The translations under genes and the position numbers were made by a program. A model generated the notes under the pieces. The model had not been told where the DNA came from and ran no database searches. It saw nothing but the letters and a program-made list of their open reading frames with translations. From assembly GCA_002410065.1 (NCBI GenBank), contig DHQB01000026.1:275053-339052 (forward strand): 64,000 bases of DNA. Reading direction: 5' to 3'. Positions 27,078 to 35,666 of this stretch are shown here, piece by piece. This DNA comes from Bacteroidales bacterium UBA5349. Its GTDB lineage: Bacteria; Bacteroidota; Bacteroidia; Bacteroidales; Tenuifilaceae. The stretch's first letter is position 1. Each line of letters opens with the position of its first letter.

Positions 27078-28217
27078 ATGGAAAAGAGCATCTGCTCTAG
27101 AGGGGTAATAATAACAGAAGGCGATGGAGCTGAAAATTCAGTTTGCCAAAACAACGGTTGTTCAAAACTTAACGTACACAACTGGTTTAACGATATTCCT
27201 ACCCCACCAATAACCACTGATATTGTTGAAATCCAATTTAAGAATACCCGCAAAGCATTTTACAGAAACTCTAATAATCTTCCGCTCACCAAGGGCGACA
27301 TGGTTGCTGTTGAGGCATCTCCGGGACATGATATTGGAACAGTAACACTAATTGGTTGGTTGGTAAATAGGCAACTGAAAAAGGTTAACCTAGACCCTGA
27401 GAAATCGGAGTTCAAAAAGATTTATCGCAAGGCTAAACCTGCGGATATTGAGAAATGGCTCGAGGCAATATCGCTTGAGCATAACACCATGATTAGGACT
27501 CGCCAAATTGTTAGCGAGCTTGACCTAAACATGAAGATAGGCGATGTTGAATATCAGGGAGATAGAACAAAGGCTGTGTTTTACTACATTGCCGATGAAC
27601 GGGTTGATTTTAGGGAGCTAATTAAAATTCTTGCTGAAGAATTTCAGATTAGGGTTGAAATGAGGCAAATTGGCGCCAGACAAGAGGCTGGAAGAATTGG
27701 CGGAATTGGATCGTGCGGAAGAGAACTTTGCTGCGCATCGTGGATAAATAACTTTGTTTCGGTTACAACAAACTCGGCTAGGGTTCAGGAGATCTCGCTC
27801 AACCCTCAAAAACTGGCAGGGCAATGCGGTAAACTAAAATGTTGCCTAAACTACGAACTCGACACCTACGCCGATGCCCGTAAGGATTTTCCAAGGACAA
27901 CCATTGCTCTTGAAACAAAAGAAGCAACATATTTCCACCAAAAAACCGATATTTTTAAAAGAATCATGTGGTATAGCAGCGAACCTAACTCGTCTGTAAA
28001 CCTCATCCCAATTCCTGTTGATAGAGTAAAGGAGATTATAGATCTTAATAAGAAAGGGAATAAACCCTTTAAGGTGGTTGAGCATAATAATAACGAAAAT
28101 GTTGCTGTTGAAATTGGATACGGAAGTGCTATTGAGGAGAATAGCTTAACCCGCTTTGACGAGAAGAAAACAAAAAAAATGAAGAAGCGCCGTAAAAGGA
28201 AACCCAATAATGAGTAG
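27078..28217 (+). CDS. PSP1 domain protein (RicT/YaaT-like)
   Basis: About 379 residues from ATG 27078; an upstream in-frame ATG at 26997 is less likely because homologues begin near MEKSICSRG. The PSP1 domain shows the cysteine motifs GSCGRELCCASW and GQCGKLKCCLNYE. In Bacillus the homologue RicT/YaaT belongs to the RicAFT complex that binds Fe-S clusters and affects RNA processing. The C-terminus is strongly basic (KKTKKMKKRRKRKP). It overlaps gldH by 8 bases. Confidence 0.88.
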   Translation: MEKSICSRGVIITEGDGAENSVCQNNGCSKLNVHNWFNDIPTPPITTDIVEIQFKNTRKAFYRNSNNLPLTKGDMVAVEASPGHDIGTVTLIGWLVNRQLKKVNLDPEKSEFKKIYRKAKPADIEKWLEAISLEHNTMIRTRQIVSELDLNMKIGDVEYQGDRTKAVFYYIADERVDFRELIKILAEEFQIRVEMRQIGARQEAGRIGGIGSCGRELCCASWINNFVSVTTNSARVQEISLNPQKLAGQCGKLKCCLNYELDTYADARKDFPRTTIALETKEATYFHQKTDIFKRIMWYSSEPNSSVNLIPIPVDRVKEIIDLNKKGNKPFKVVEHNNNENVAVEIGYGSAIEENSLTRFDEKKTKKMKKRRKRKPNNE

Positions 28218-28683
28218 AAATTTAATTGGAATTACTATTGTTATTGCGCTACTAGCCATGGCCTGTGGAGGAAATGCTGTGTACGACGCAAATATTGACA
28301 TCCCCGAGAAGGGTTGGAGTTCCGATAGTCTTGCTACTTTTTCCGTTGATATATCCGATACGCTTTCGGCCCACATTATTTATATCAACATTCGAAATAC
28401 AACAAATTACCCCAATAGTAATCTGTTCCTATTTGTTCAAACAAATTCGCCCTCGGGGGCGATGCTCCGCGATACGGTTGAGTATTTTTTAGCCGACACA
28501 AGAGGAAACTGGATTGGCAAAGGTTTTGGAGCACTCCGCGACAACCAAATTCCCTACAAACAGTTTGTTCGTTTCCCCGAAGAGGGAATCTATACCTTTA
28601 GCCTTCAGCAAGGTATGCGCACCCATAGCCTTACCGGTATAGCTTCTGTAGGCATCAGAATTGAAAAAGCAAAGGGCAAGTAA
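28210..28683 (+). CDS. gldH: Gliding motility lipoprotein GldH
   Basis: A 157-residue lipoprotein with its lipobox at LLAMAC (Cys19). The family pattern is visible: NIRNTTNYPNSNLFLFVQT, then DTRGNWIGKGFGALRDNQIPY and GIYTFSLQQGMR. GldH is needed for gliding in Flavobacterium but is also conserved in non-gliding Bacteroidota, so motility cannot be concluded. It overlaps the PSP1 gene and trmB follows closely, an arrangement common in the phylum. Confidence 0.92.
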   Translation: MSRNLIGITIVIALLAMACGGNAVYDANIDIPEKGWSSDSLATFSVDISDTLSAHIIYINIRNTTNYPNSNLFLFVQTNSPSGAMLRDTVEYFLADTRGNWIGKGFGALRDNQIPYKQFVRFPEEGIYTFSLQQGMRTHSLTGIASVGIRIEKAKGK

Positions 28684-28717
28684 CCTTCAGTGTAAAACAT
28701 TCATCACTTTTATTGAC

Positions 28718-29419
28718 GTGGGAAAGAATAAACTTAGACGATTTGCAGAGAACGAGACCTTTGGCAATCTTTTTCAGCCCTCTTTTAGCGAAGTTAGGGA
28801 AAACGATCACGAATTAAAAGGCAATTGGCATTCTCACTTCTTTAAAAACAACAATCCTATTGTACTTGAGCTAGGTTGCGGTAAGGGAGAGTACACAGTG
28901 AATTTGGCCAAGAAATACCCAGCTAAAAACTTTATAGGAATCGACATAAAAGGGGCTCGGCTATGGAAAGGCGCCAAAGAGGCTTTTGAAAGCAATATGG
29001 AGAACGTAGCATTTATCCGCAACCGCATTGAAAATATCAATTCGTTTTTTTCTAAAGATGAGGTGAGTGAGATTTGGGTTACATTCCCCGATCCACAACC
29101 AAAGAAAAAGAACGCATTAAAGAGGTTAACCTCCAGCCGTTTTTTAACCTACTACCAACAGTTTGCAATTCAAAACTGCATCGTACACCTTAAAACTGAT
29201 AGTCAGGAATTACACGAATATACCAAGGCCGTGATTGAACAGAATATGCTTCACACCTTAGAGTGCACAAACAACCTTTACGACTCAGAGCTTAGTAATC
29301 CTGCGCTTACCATCAGAACCTACTACGAACAAAAGTTCTTAGAACAAGGTAAGCCGATTACTTATATAAAATTTGAACTGGATAGCCACAAAGAACTTAA
29401 GGAACCTAAACTTGACTGA
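28718..29419 (+). CDS. trmB: tRNA (guanine-N7-)-methyltransferase
   Basis: A 233-residue SAM-dependent enzyme making m7G46 in tRNA. LELGCGKGEYTVNLA is the SAM-binding motif I, and WVTFPDPQPKKKN is the family signature containing the catalytic Asp. I start at GTG 28718 (V-G-K-N-K-L-R-R-F), where homologues begin. A longer frame opening at TTG 28661 would overlap gldH. It overlaps the following alkyltransferase-like gene by 8 bases. Confidence 0.93.
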   Translation: MGKNKLRRFAENETFGNLFQPSFSEVRENDHELKGNWHSHFFKNNNPIVLELGCGKGEYTVNLAKKYPAKNFIGIDIKGARLWKGAKEAFESNMENVAFIRNRIENINSFFSKDEVSEIWVTFPDPQPKKKNALKRLTSSRFLTYYQQFAIQNCIVHLKTDSQELHEYTKAVIEQNMLHTLECTNNLYDSELSNPALTIRTYYEQKFLEQGKPITYIKFELDSHKELKEPKLD

Positions 29420-29750
29420 ACTAAATTTTTTCGAAAAAGTTTATGAGGTGGTACGCCTGATCCCCGAAGGAAGAGTTACTACTTATGGAGCCATCGCACG
29501 ATTTATTGGATCTCCACAATCGGCACGAATGGTAGGTTGGGCACTAAACTCCACAAAACAGTTACCCGAATGGATCCCTGCTCATAGAGTTGTTAATCGA
29601 AATGGTTTATTAACAGGCAAGTTGCACTTTCAGAACAACAATACCATGAGAGAAATGCTTGAAAGTGAAGGCATAGATACATTAAATGATAAAATACTAA
29701 ATTTCAATAATATTCTTTGGGATCCAAATCAGGAGCTAAACCTCGATTGA
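29412..29750 (+). CDS. Alkyltransferase-like protein (MGMT DNA-binding domain)
   Basis: A 112-residue protein similar to the DNA-binding domain of O6-alkylguanine-DNA alkyltransferase. The helix-turn-helix IPEGRVTTYGAIARFIGSPQ and RMVGWALNS are clear. The active-site motif reads IPAHRVV where the enzymes have PCHRV, so the acceptor cysteine is replaced by Ala. This is the mark of alkyltransferase-like (ATL) proteins that flag O6-alkylguanine for nucleotide excision repair. The TTG start at 29412 is preceded by AAGGA at good spacing; an ATG at 29373 inside trmB is the alternative. Confidence 0.85.
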   Translation: MTELNFFEKVYEVVRLIPEGRVTTYGAIARFIGSPQSARMVGWALNSTKQLPEWIPAHRVVNRNGLLTGKLHFQNNNTMREMLESEGIDTLNDKILNFNNILWDPNQELNLD

Positions 29751-29807
29751 ACTAAAGGAAGCCTACTTAGGCAAGTTTAAACCCCTACCCAACCTTTTAT
29801 ACTATTC

Positions 29808-29839
29808 TTTGTTATGCTAATGTAGAATTGCTACTTTTG
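29808..29839 (+). promoter_or_regulatory. Bacteroidota-type promoter of mrp
   Basis: TTTG at 29808-29811 and TACTTTTG at 29832-29839, with a 20-base spacer, fit the -33 TTTG and -7 TAnnTTTG consensus. The coding start is 28 bases downstream. Confidence 0.52.
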
Positions 29840-29867
29840 CCCTTTATTTAAATCAATTAACAATAAC

Positions 29868-30977
29868 ATGAGCCATACAAAACAAGCAATAACCGATGTG
29901 CTTAGTACCATAAGGCATCCTGAGCTGGGAAACGATGTTATAAGCCTTGGGATGATCCAAAATCTTACCATTGAATCGAATAAAATAAGCTTTACCCTTG
30001 CTCTTCAAAAACCAAACGATCCGTTTGCTTCATCTATCCGGAAAGCATGCGTAAAAGCAATACATCAAAACCTTGGAGAAGATGCTGAAGTTAGCATCGA
30101 ACTGAAAGTGCCCGCAGTTCAGACAAAGGAATCGCCCTATAAATTGCAAGCATCAGTGAGTAAGGTTAAAAACATAATCGCCATTGCCTCGGGCAAAGGT
30201 GGTGTTGGAAAATCGACGGTTGCCGTTAACCTAGCGGTTGCCATGGCCAAAACAGGCGCCAGCGTTGGGTTGATAGATGCCGATATATTTGGCCCTTCAA
30301 TCCCAAAAATGTTGGGCATGGAGGATGCAAAACCAGAGATTACTAAAGAGGGTGAACTTGAACTTATTACTCCTGTGGAGAACCACGGAGTTAAACATCT
30401 TTCAATTGGCTTTTTTGTTAACCCTAACGATGCTCTTGTTTGGAGAGGTGCAATGGCAACAAATGCATTACGACAGCTTATCCACCAAGGAGCGTGGGGT
30501 GAACTTGATTATCTACTCATCGATTTACCGCCAGGAACAAGCGACATACACCTAACCCTTGTACAAGAGGTATCCGTTACCGGGGCCATAATTGTGAGCA
30601 CTCCGCAGGATGTTGCGCTAGCCGATGCTATTAAAGGAATTAGCATGTTTACAGGAAAATCAATTGATGTTCCCATTCTGGGATTGGTTGAGAACATGGC
30701 CTGGTTTACTCCTGAGGAGCTACCCAATAATCGCTACTACATCTTTGGAAAAGATGGCTGTAAAAAGTTGGCTGAACGTATGCGGCTTCCGCTACTTGGG
30801 CAAATACCTATTGTACAAAGCATTAGAGAAGGAGGCGATAGCGGTGTGCCCATAGCAAGTAAGCCGGGGATTCTAGCAGATTCTTTCGACGCGCTTGCCA
30901 AAGAGGTGATTAGCCAGCTGATCATTCGGAATACTGAACGCCCCGAAACAAAGCGAGTTGAGATTAAACATAAGTAA
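29868..30977 (+). CDS. mrp: Mrp/ApbC family Fe-S cluster carrier ATPase
   Basis: A 369-residue P-loop ATPase thought to bind and transfer Fe-S clusters. An N-terminal DUF59/MIP18 domain (about residues 1-90) precedes the deviant Walker A SGKGGVGKSTVAVNLA. DADIFGPSIPKMLG and DYLLIDLPPGTSDIHLTL follow. The usual CxxC cluster ligands are not seen in the region AWFTPEELPNNRYYIFG, which seems to be normal for the Bacteroidota branch. The following NifU-like gene supports a role in Fe-S maturation. Confidence 0.92.
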   Translation: MSHTKQAITDVLSTIRHPELGNDVISLGMIQNLTIESNKISFTLALQKPNDPFASSIRKACVKAIHQNLGEDAEVSIELKVPAVQTKESPYKLQASVSKVKNIIAIASGKGGVGKSTVAVNLAVAMAKTGASVGLIDADIFGPSIPKMLGMEDAKPEITKEGELELITPVENHGVKHLSIGFFVNPNDALVWRGAMATNALRQLIHQGAWGELDYLLIDLPPGTSDIHLTLVQEVSVTGAIIVSTPQDVALADAIKGISMFTGKSIDVPILGLVENMAWFTPEELPNNRYYIFGKDGCKKLAERMRLPLLGQIPIVQSIREGGDSGVPIASKPGILADSFDALAKEVISQLIIRNTERPETKRVEIKHK

Positions 30978-31012
30978 AACTACTTGACACATAACATTCT
31001 AAATAACATCAG

Positions 31013-31255
31013 ATGAACACACCAGAAATAACAAAAAAAATTAGTGACGCCATTGAGATGGTTCGCCCTTTTCTTCAGAACGATGGAGGAGATATATCGC
31101 TAATTGAGGTAACTAACGACCTTACCGTTAGAGTTGAACTGCACGGAGCGTGCGGAAGTTGCCCTTACAGCTTAATGACACTTAAGAATGGCGTTGAACA
31201 GGCCATTCGTCGTGATGTGCCAGAGATAAAAGAGGTGGTTAACGTTAACCAGTAA
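31013..31255 (+). CDS. NifU C-terminal domain protein (Fe-S scaffold)
   Basis: An 80-residue protein consisting only of the NifU/Nfu domain. The IRPFLQNDGGDISL-type motif is present (here VRPFLQNDGGDI), followed by the cluster-binding HGACGSCPYSLMTLK with its CxxC. It is an Fe-S scaffold or carrier, 35 bases after mrp and presumably cotranscribed. Confidence 0.93.
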   Translation: MNTPEITKKISDAIEMVRPFLQNDGGDISLIEVTNDLTVRVELHGACGSCPYSLMTLKNGVEQAIRRDVPEIKEVVNVNQ

Positions 31256-31278
31256 TATCTATTGATGCATTAAACCCG

Positions 31279-31317
31279 AAAAGGGGGAATTGGATATTGT
31301 CCAGCTCCCCCTTTTTA
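31279..31317. terminator. Bidirectional intrinsic terminator
   Basis: AAAAGGGGGA and TCCCCCTTTT form a 10-bp stem with an inner TGGA/TCCA pairing. It lies between the convergent NifU-like gene and speA. Confidence 0.85.
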
Positions 31318-31336
31318 TTGTAAATAAAGTTTTAGT

Positions 31337-33229
31337 CTACTCTAAGTAGGTGTATCCATACAGCCCCGAACGATAGTTTGACAAGAACTCTTTGCCCTCC
31401 TCAGTGGTAATGGTGCCTGCTTTTACAGCACCTGTTACCCATGTTTCAACAGTACGAACCATCTTTTTGGAATTGTACTGAACATACTCAAGTACCTCCG
31501 CAACAGTTTCACCATCAATTATCTGATCAATGGAATATCCTTTACTATCAACCGATACGTGCACGGCATTGGTATCGCCAAACAGGTTATGTAAATCGCC
31601 CAAAATTTCCTGATAGGCTCCAACTAAAAATACACCAATATAGTATGGCTCACGCTGCTTTGGTGAGTGAAGTGGTAAGTAGTATGAAAAATTGCGAGTA
31701 GCAATAAAGTTGTCAATCTTGCCATCGGAGTCGCAGGTAATATCCTGAATTGTTGCTGACCGATCGGGCTTCTCGTCGTGACGCTGAAGTGGAATAACCG
31801 GGAAAATTTGATCGATTGCCCATGAATCAGGTAACGACTGGAATAGCGAGAAGTTACAGAAATATTTGTCGGCAAGAAGCTTAGGTAATTGTCTAAGCTC
31901 ATCGGGGATGTGTTTCATAACCGATGTCATACCATATATATCGCGGGCAACTGACCAGAATAAACGCTCAATTTGAGCACGAGTTTTTAGATCGAGTATG
32001 CCTAGGCTAAATCTATCGAGTGCCTCCTCGCGGATCTGCTGCGCATCATGCCAAGTTTCGAGCATTCGGGGTTGATTTAGCTGATCCCATAACGAGTAGA
32101 GCTCCTTCACAAGCTCATGGTCATCATCATTCAGCTCCTCATCTTCTTCCCACGTTGGCAGAGTGGTTGTTTCTAGCACTTCGAAAACAAGCACAGAGTG
32201 ATGTGCTGTTAACGATCGTCCTGATTCACTGATAAGACTGGGGTGAGGTAAATCGTTTTTGTCGGCAGCATCAACAATGGCTGATACCGCATCGTTCACA
32301 TACTCCTGAATGCTATAATTTACGCTGCTTCCGGTATCGGCTGATCGGGTTCCATCGTAATCGACACCCAAGCCGCCACCAATATCAACAAACTCAACGT
32401 TGAAACCCATTTTGCATAACTCAACATAGAACTGCGAAGCTTCCCTAAGGGCAAGTTTAATTCTGCGAATTTTTGTAACCTGACTGCCAACATGAAAATG
32501 CAAAAGTTTAAGGCAATCCTCCATCTTGTTGCGGCTAAGAAAATCGAGTGCCTCAAGCAGCTCGCTGGATGTTAACCCAAACTTGCTTACATCGCCACCA
32601 GAATCCTCCCACTTGCCGCTACCTGAGCTCGCCAACTTTATCCTTATCCCAATGTTTGGCTTTACGCGTAACCGCTTAGCTATCTTGGTGATTAGCTTAA
32701 GCTCATTCAGTTTTTCGACCACTAGGAAGATTCTGCGACCCATTTTTTGCGCTAGCAGCGCAAGCTCAATATAGTCCTCATCCTTATAGCCATTGCAAAT
32801 AATGAGCGAATCGTTATCGGTATTAATGGCAATTACAGCGTGTAGCTCAGGTTTAGAGCCTGCCTCAAGACCTATATTAAACTTCTTGCCGTGCGTCACA
32901 ATCTCCTCCACCACAGGGCGCATTTGGTTAACCTTAATGGGGTAAACCACAAAACTTTCGGCCTTATAATTATACTCCTTAGCAGCTATGCTAAAACAGC
33001 TCGACATCTTCTCAATTCGACTATCGAGAATATCAGGAAATCGAATCAATATGGGCGTTGATACATCGCGCAATTGCAGCTCATCAACTAGTTCCTTAAG
33101 GTCAACCGCCACACCATCCTTACGGGGTGTTACCACCACGTTTCCCTTATCGTTTATAGAAAAGTAGTTTATACCCCAACCTTTAATATTGTAGAGTTCA
33201 GCAGAATCATCAATGCGCCATTTTCTCAT
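31337..33229 (-). CDS. speA: Biosynthetic arginine decarboxylase
   Basis: A 630-residue PLP enzyme converting arginine to agmatine for polyamine synthesis. The PLP lysine is in VVYPIKVNQMRPV. Other landmarks are GLEAGSKPEL, HFHVGSQVT, the glycine-rich VDIGGGLGVDYDG and SESGRSLTAHH. Length matches the SpeA family. It is the last core gene before the accessory island, and a 509-base gap with repeats lies upstream. Confidence 0.96.
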   Translation of the reverse strand: MRKWRIDDSAELYNIKGWGINYFSINDKGNVVVTPRKDGVAVDLKELVDELQLRDVSTPILIRFPDILDSRIEKMSSCFSIAAKEYNYKAESFVVYPIKVNQMRPVVEEIVTHGKKFNIGLEAGSKPELHAVIAINTDNDSLIICNGYKDEDYIELALLAQKMGRRIFLVVEKLNELKLITKIAKRLRVKPNIGIRIKLASSGSGKWEDSGGDVSKFGLTSSELLEALDFLSRNKMEDCLKLLHFHVGSQVTKIRRIKLALREASQFYVELCKMGFNVEFVDIGGGLGVDYDGTRSADTGSSVNYSIQEYVNDAVSAIVDAADKNDLPHPSLISESGRSLTAHHSVLVFEVLETTTLPTWEEDEELNDDDHELVKELYSLWDQLNQPRMLETWHDAQQIREEALDRFSLGILDLKTRAQIERLFWSVARDIYGMTSVMKHIPDELRQLPKLLADKYFCNFSLFQSLPDSWAIDQIFPVIPLQRHDEKPDRSATIQDITCDSDGKIDNFIATRNFSYYLPLHSPKQREPYYIGVFLVGAYQEILGDLHNLFGDTNAVHVSVDSKGYSIDQIIDGETVAEVLEYVQYNSKKMVRTVETWVTGAVKAGTITTEEGKEFLSNYRSGLYGYTYLE

Positions 33230-33338
33230 GCCAAATAATTTGTTTGTTCGTTAGTACTTAAGTGGCTGTAAATTTAACAGTTTGCAAAGTTATGAATTAT
33301 TAGGGATGAAACTAGGGGTATTTGTGCACAATTTTAAC

Positions 33339-33475
33339 GCACGGATTGCAAATCCACGCGAGCGGGGCCTGCAAAAATAGACTGACGGCGGTGCATTTAC
33401 CTGCTCTACCTATCGGTAGACAGGCTTTGGTAGGGCCGCCGCCGAATGCTGTTTCAATTGAATAGCATTAGCTTA
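33339..33475. repeat. Repeat A tail plus repeat B copy
   Basis: Starts with the end motif of repeat A (ACGCACGGATTGCAAATCCA then CGCGAGCGGGG), followed by repeat B: GCCTGCAAAAATAGACTGAC, GGCGGTGC, a nested stem CTACC-TATC-GGTAG, GCCGCCGCCGAA and TTTCAATTGAATAGC. The rest of the 33230-33738 gap is A/T-rich; I see only a doubtful 37-codon frame in it. Confidence 0.65.
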
Positions 33476-33738
33476 ACAAAGAAACATTATTGCACAAACG
33501 AGGTTTAACAATGGAAAGAAAAGAAATAAAGTCCACCAAAATTATTAGATTTGTATTTATAGAATCTTTGGTTGAAAATGGCATGGAGAGTATGTTTAAC
33601 AAAAACTCGTTTAAACATAGCTAAGGGAAAATGCAACTGAAAGATTATAAAAAGCGTATACTATTTTACATAATTGGTCTATTATCAAAGAATTGAAAGG
33701 GAAAAATTTTCTGCTGTTTAATTTTTAAACTCATAGGA

Positions 33739-33912
33739 ATGAAGACAAATGTAAAAAACACAACAAATAAAAACTGGGCTTTGCCTGGTGAGCCTTTATC
33801 GTTCGAAGAGTTTGAAAAAGGAATAAAAGAAGCGGAGAAAGGATCATTTCATACTATTGAAGAATCGAAAAAAATGATTGAAAGATGGAGGAAACAAAGG
33901 AACTCCAAGTAA
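33739..33912 (+). CDS. Putative antitoxin of a ParE/RelE pair
   Basis: A 57-residue protein with AGGA before the ATG. It contains NWALPGEPLSFEEFEKGIKE, then EAEKGSFHTIEESKKMIERW and a basic C-terminus. The last part resembles antitoxins that end in a toxin-wrapping helix. Its 3' end overlaps the downstream ParE-like toxin gene by 28 bases, the standard arrangement of such pairs. The family is not recognised with certainty. Confidence 0.68.
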   Translation: MKTNVKNTTNKNWALPGEPLSFEEFEKGIKEAEKGSFHTIEESKKMIERWRKQRNSK

Positions 33913-34220
33913 GGCTTTCAAAAGAATTTAATTTGGATTTAGATGATATTTTTCAGCATGGCGTTGATACTTTTGGTATAAGACAAGCCGAAATTTATGA
34001 AAATGAAGTTTGGCAACTCATTGAAAGGCTTTCTCTCAGTTATCTTTTATTTCCGGAATGTCGTTACCTGCCAACAAAATCTAAAATGTACCGTTGGATT
34101 ATTTTAGATGCTCACCTAATTATCTACCGTATAGCCGAAAACGAAGTACAAGTACTCCGCATCCTTCACTCTAAAAGGAGCGTTAATAAAATTAAGGCTT
34201 CCAGAAAAATGCGATTGTAA
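33885..34220 (+). CDS. ParE/RelE-type toxin
   Basis: A 111-residue protein with the ParE pattern: VRLSKEFNLDLDDIFQHGVDTFG (residues about 9-31), a central basic/aromatic region and the final strands WIILDAHLIIYRIAENEVQVLRILHSKRS. Family members poison gyrase or cleave mRNA; which applies here cannot be told. It overlaps the upstream antitoxin gene. The first eight residues may not be part of the conserved fold. Confidence 0.78.
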   Translation: MEETKELQVRLSKEFNLDLDDIFQHGVDTFGIRQAEIYENEVWQLIERLSLSYLLFPECRYLPTKSKMYRWIILDAHLIIYRIAENEVQVLRILHSKRSVNKIKASRKMRL

Positions 34221-34230
34221 TTAATTTGTT

Positions 34231-34405
34231 TTTTTTTAACGTACGGATTGCATTTTCTCTGCTCGGCTTTAGTTTACCTACCGAAGATAAGCCAAAAACT
34301 TAAAGCAACTTTTACTAAATGCTTTTTGTATTTAAAATGCGCACGGATTTGCTATGCTGAGCTTCCTGCGGTCGGTTACAAATCCGCGCGAGCGAGATTT
34401 CATAG
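34231..34405. repeat. Degenerate repeat A fragments
   Basis: Two fragments with GCACGGATTTGCTATGCTGA and GGTTACAAATCCGCGCGAGC, the 3' part of repeat A, fill the 278-base gap between two toxin-antitoxin pairs. The remainder of the gap is A/T-rich without visible genes. Confidence 0.5.
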
Positions 34406-34498
34406 CGCCAAGCGTTAGCAAAAATTGGTCAAAGCTAAATGGCATGAAACATGTTAACATGAAAAATCGTATATTTGAATAATAAAAACATTTGAAAA

Positions 34499-34735
34499 AT
34501 GACTGCAATTGAACTTAAAAAGTTGTTGATAATCAGGATAGTCGAAATTAATGATGTGTCTTTTTTAAATGCTATCAAAACTATTCTTGATACAAAGACT
34601 CAATCCCAAACTATTTCACTGACCTCTGAACAACTTTTTGAAATTAATGAATCAAAATCGGAAATTGAACTGGGACTTTTTATTGAACAAATTGAGCTTG
34701 ACAAAGAATTTAATAAATGGTTAAGCGTAAGATAG
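34499..34735 (+). CDS. Putative antitoxin (small helical protein)
   Basis: A 78-residue protein beginning TAIELKKLLIIRIVEINDVS and carrying FLNAIKTILDTK, a pattern shared with the antitoxin at 37.5 kb (VLELKSDLHHLIDKINDKSI, then LNAVRTIL). The C-terminus is acidic and helical. It overlaps the downstream toxin gene by 19 bases. This antitoxin type is common beside RelE/ParE toxins in Bacteroidota. Confidence 0.75.
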   Translation: MTAIELKKLLIIRIVEINDVSFLNAIKTILDTKTQSQTISLTSEQLFEINESKSEIELGLFIEQIELDKEFNKWLSVR

Positions 34736-35016
34736 TCTGGTCTAATAGAGCAAAAATTAAACTCTTTGGAATTTTAGAATTTTATACTGAAAGGAATAAA
34801 AGCAGTACTTATTCAAAGATATTATATAAAAAGTTCACGAAAGAATTATTACTCCTCAAAAAGCAACCAGAAATTGGTATTAAAACAGATTTTAAAAATG
34901 TTCGTGGGTTAATTATTGACGAATTTATACTGTTTTATGAAACGTATCCAGAAATGATTGTTGTTCACTCTGTTTGGGATTGCAGACAAAACCCAGAATC
35001 TTTAATAATTAAATAA
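34717..35016 (+). CDS. RelE/ParE-family toxin
   Basis: A 99-residue basic protein with a ParE/RelE fold pattern: VWSNRAKIKLFGILEFYTER (residues about 5-24), KQPEIGIKTDFKNVRGLIID, the strand EFILFYETYPEMIVVHSVWD and the terminal signature CRQNPESL, which is nearly identical to that of the toxin at 41.8 kb (CRQNPNKL). It forms a pair with the overlapping upstream antitoxin. Confidence 0.82.
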   Translation: MVKRKIVWSNRAKIKLFGILEFYTERNKSSTYSKILYKKFTKELLLLKKQPEIGIKTDFKNVRGLIIDEFILFYETYPEMIVVHSVWDCRQNPESLIIK

Positions 35017-35127
35017 GAAACCCGTGCTCGGCCAAGTCTCCTGACTTCGTCGTTCCTATGTTGCGGTTTGACTTCGGCGAGTTCACCAAAAAACGGCTAT
35101 TTTCTTCCTTAAAGTCCCGCTCGCACG

Positions 35128-35158
35128 GATTTACATTCCGTGCGCAAAATTCAAAATT
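35128..35158. repeat. Palindromic repeat end
   Basis: GCACGGA-TTTACAT-TCCGTGC is a perfect 7-bp palindrome, the mirror of the repeat A terminus. It lies in the 650-base gap 35017-35666, which otherwise holds repeat fragments and no supported gene. Confidence 0.5.
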
Positions 35159-35197
35159 AACAGTATGTTATTAACTTCAAATCGGCTATAACAAAGG

Positions 35198-35348
35198 TAA
35201 ATGTTTTTTGGCTAACCCAATTTTTTTCGTTTTGTAAGCGCACAAATAATTGTTTTGGCAAATGGCTTTGCAAATGCAAATTTACCGCACGGATTAGCTA
35301 CGCTGAACTTGGAACGCACGGATTACAAATCCGCGCGAGCGGGGGGGG
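35198..35348. repeat. Repeat A, copy 1
   Basis: Shares with copies at 37.0, 38.2 and 45.3 kb the string TTTTGGCTAACCCAATTTTT, then TTCGTTTTGTAAGCGCAC, TTTTGGCAAATGGCTTTGC, CGCACGGATTAGCTACGCTG and the end AAATCCGCGCGAGCGGGG. The 5' part is missing. It ends in a run of eight G. Confidence 0.7.
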
Positions 35349-35451
35349 CACCATCCTTCTCGTGTATTTTGTAACCTGTTGACATGTATTAATTTATTTC
35401 AAATCAAAACTAACGAATTATATGAATTAAACTTATTGAAGCGAAACGCAG

Positions 35452-35528
35452 ACAAAGCCTGCTGGTAATAGACCGACTCAGGTGCAACCGACCTTCGGTA
35501 GGTAAACCTGAGCCGAACGGGGGGTTTG
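35452..35528. repeat. Repeat B copy (diverged)
   Basis: AGCCTGCTGGTAATAGACCG, CTCAGGTGCAACCGACC, CTTCGGTAGGTAAACCTGAG and CCGAACGGGGGG parallel repeat B at 33.4, 38.4, 41.7 and 42.6 kb. Confidence 0.55.
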
Positions 35529-35581
35529 TAACAATTCCGCTTCTTACCGGATTGTTATCGCCAAGCACGATACAACAATTT

Positions 35582-35644
35582 GCACAACACGATGGAATAT
35601 TTCAGTAATTATTGTTAATCGTGTTGTGCATTTGTGTATCTTTG
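35582..35644 (+). promoter_or_regulatory. Promoter with operator-like inverted repeat
   Basis: TATCTTTG at 35637-35644 fits TAnnTTTG, 22 bases upstream of the ATPase start, with a TTG at 35612-35614 as possible -33. GCACAACACGAT (35582-35593) and ATCGTGTTGTGC (35618-35629) form a perfect 12-base inverted repeat whose right arm lies between the -33 and -7 boxes. It could be an operator or a remnant repeat end. Confidence 0.48.
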
Positions 35645-35666
35645 TAAAAAATAGTTTATCAAAACA

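Noticed and set aside
29868..30977. Missing CxxC in Mrp as a sign of a degraded gene
   Set aside because: All ATPase motifs and the DUF59 domain are intact; the absence of these cysteines seems usual in the Bacteroidota branch.
33510..33623. 37-codon frame starting MERKEIKSTKIIRFVFIES in the gap after speA
   Set aside because: No start signal, no partner gene and low-complexity composition; probably chance in A/T-rich DNA.
35338..35348. Run of eight G as a possible phase-variation tract
   Set aside because: It is the end of a repeat A copy in a non-coding gap, not in or just before a reading frame.
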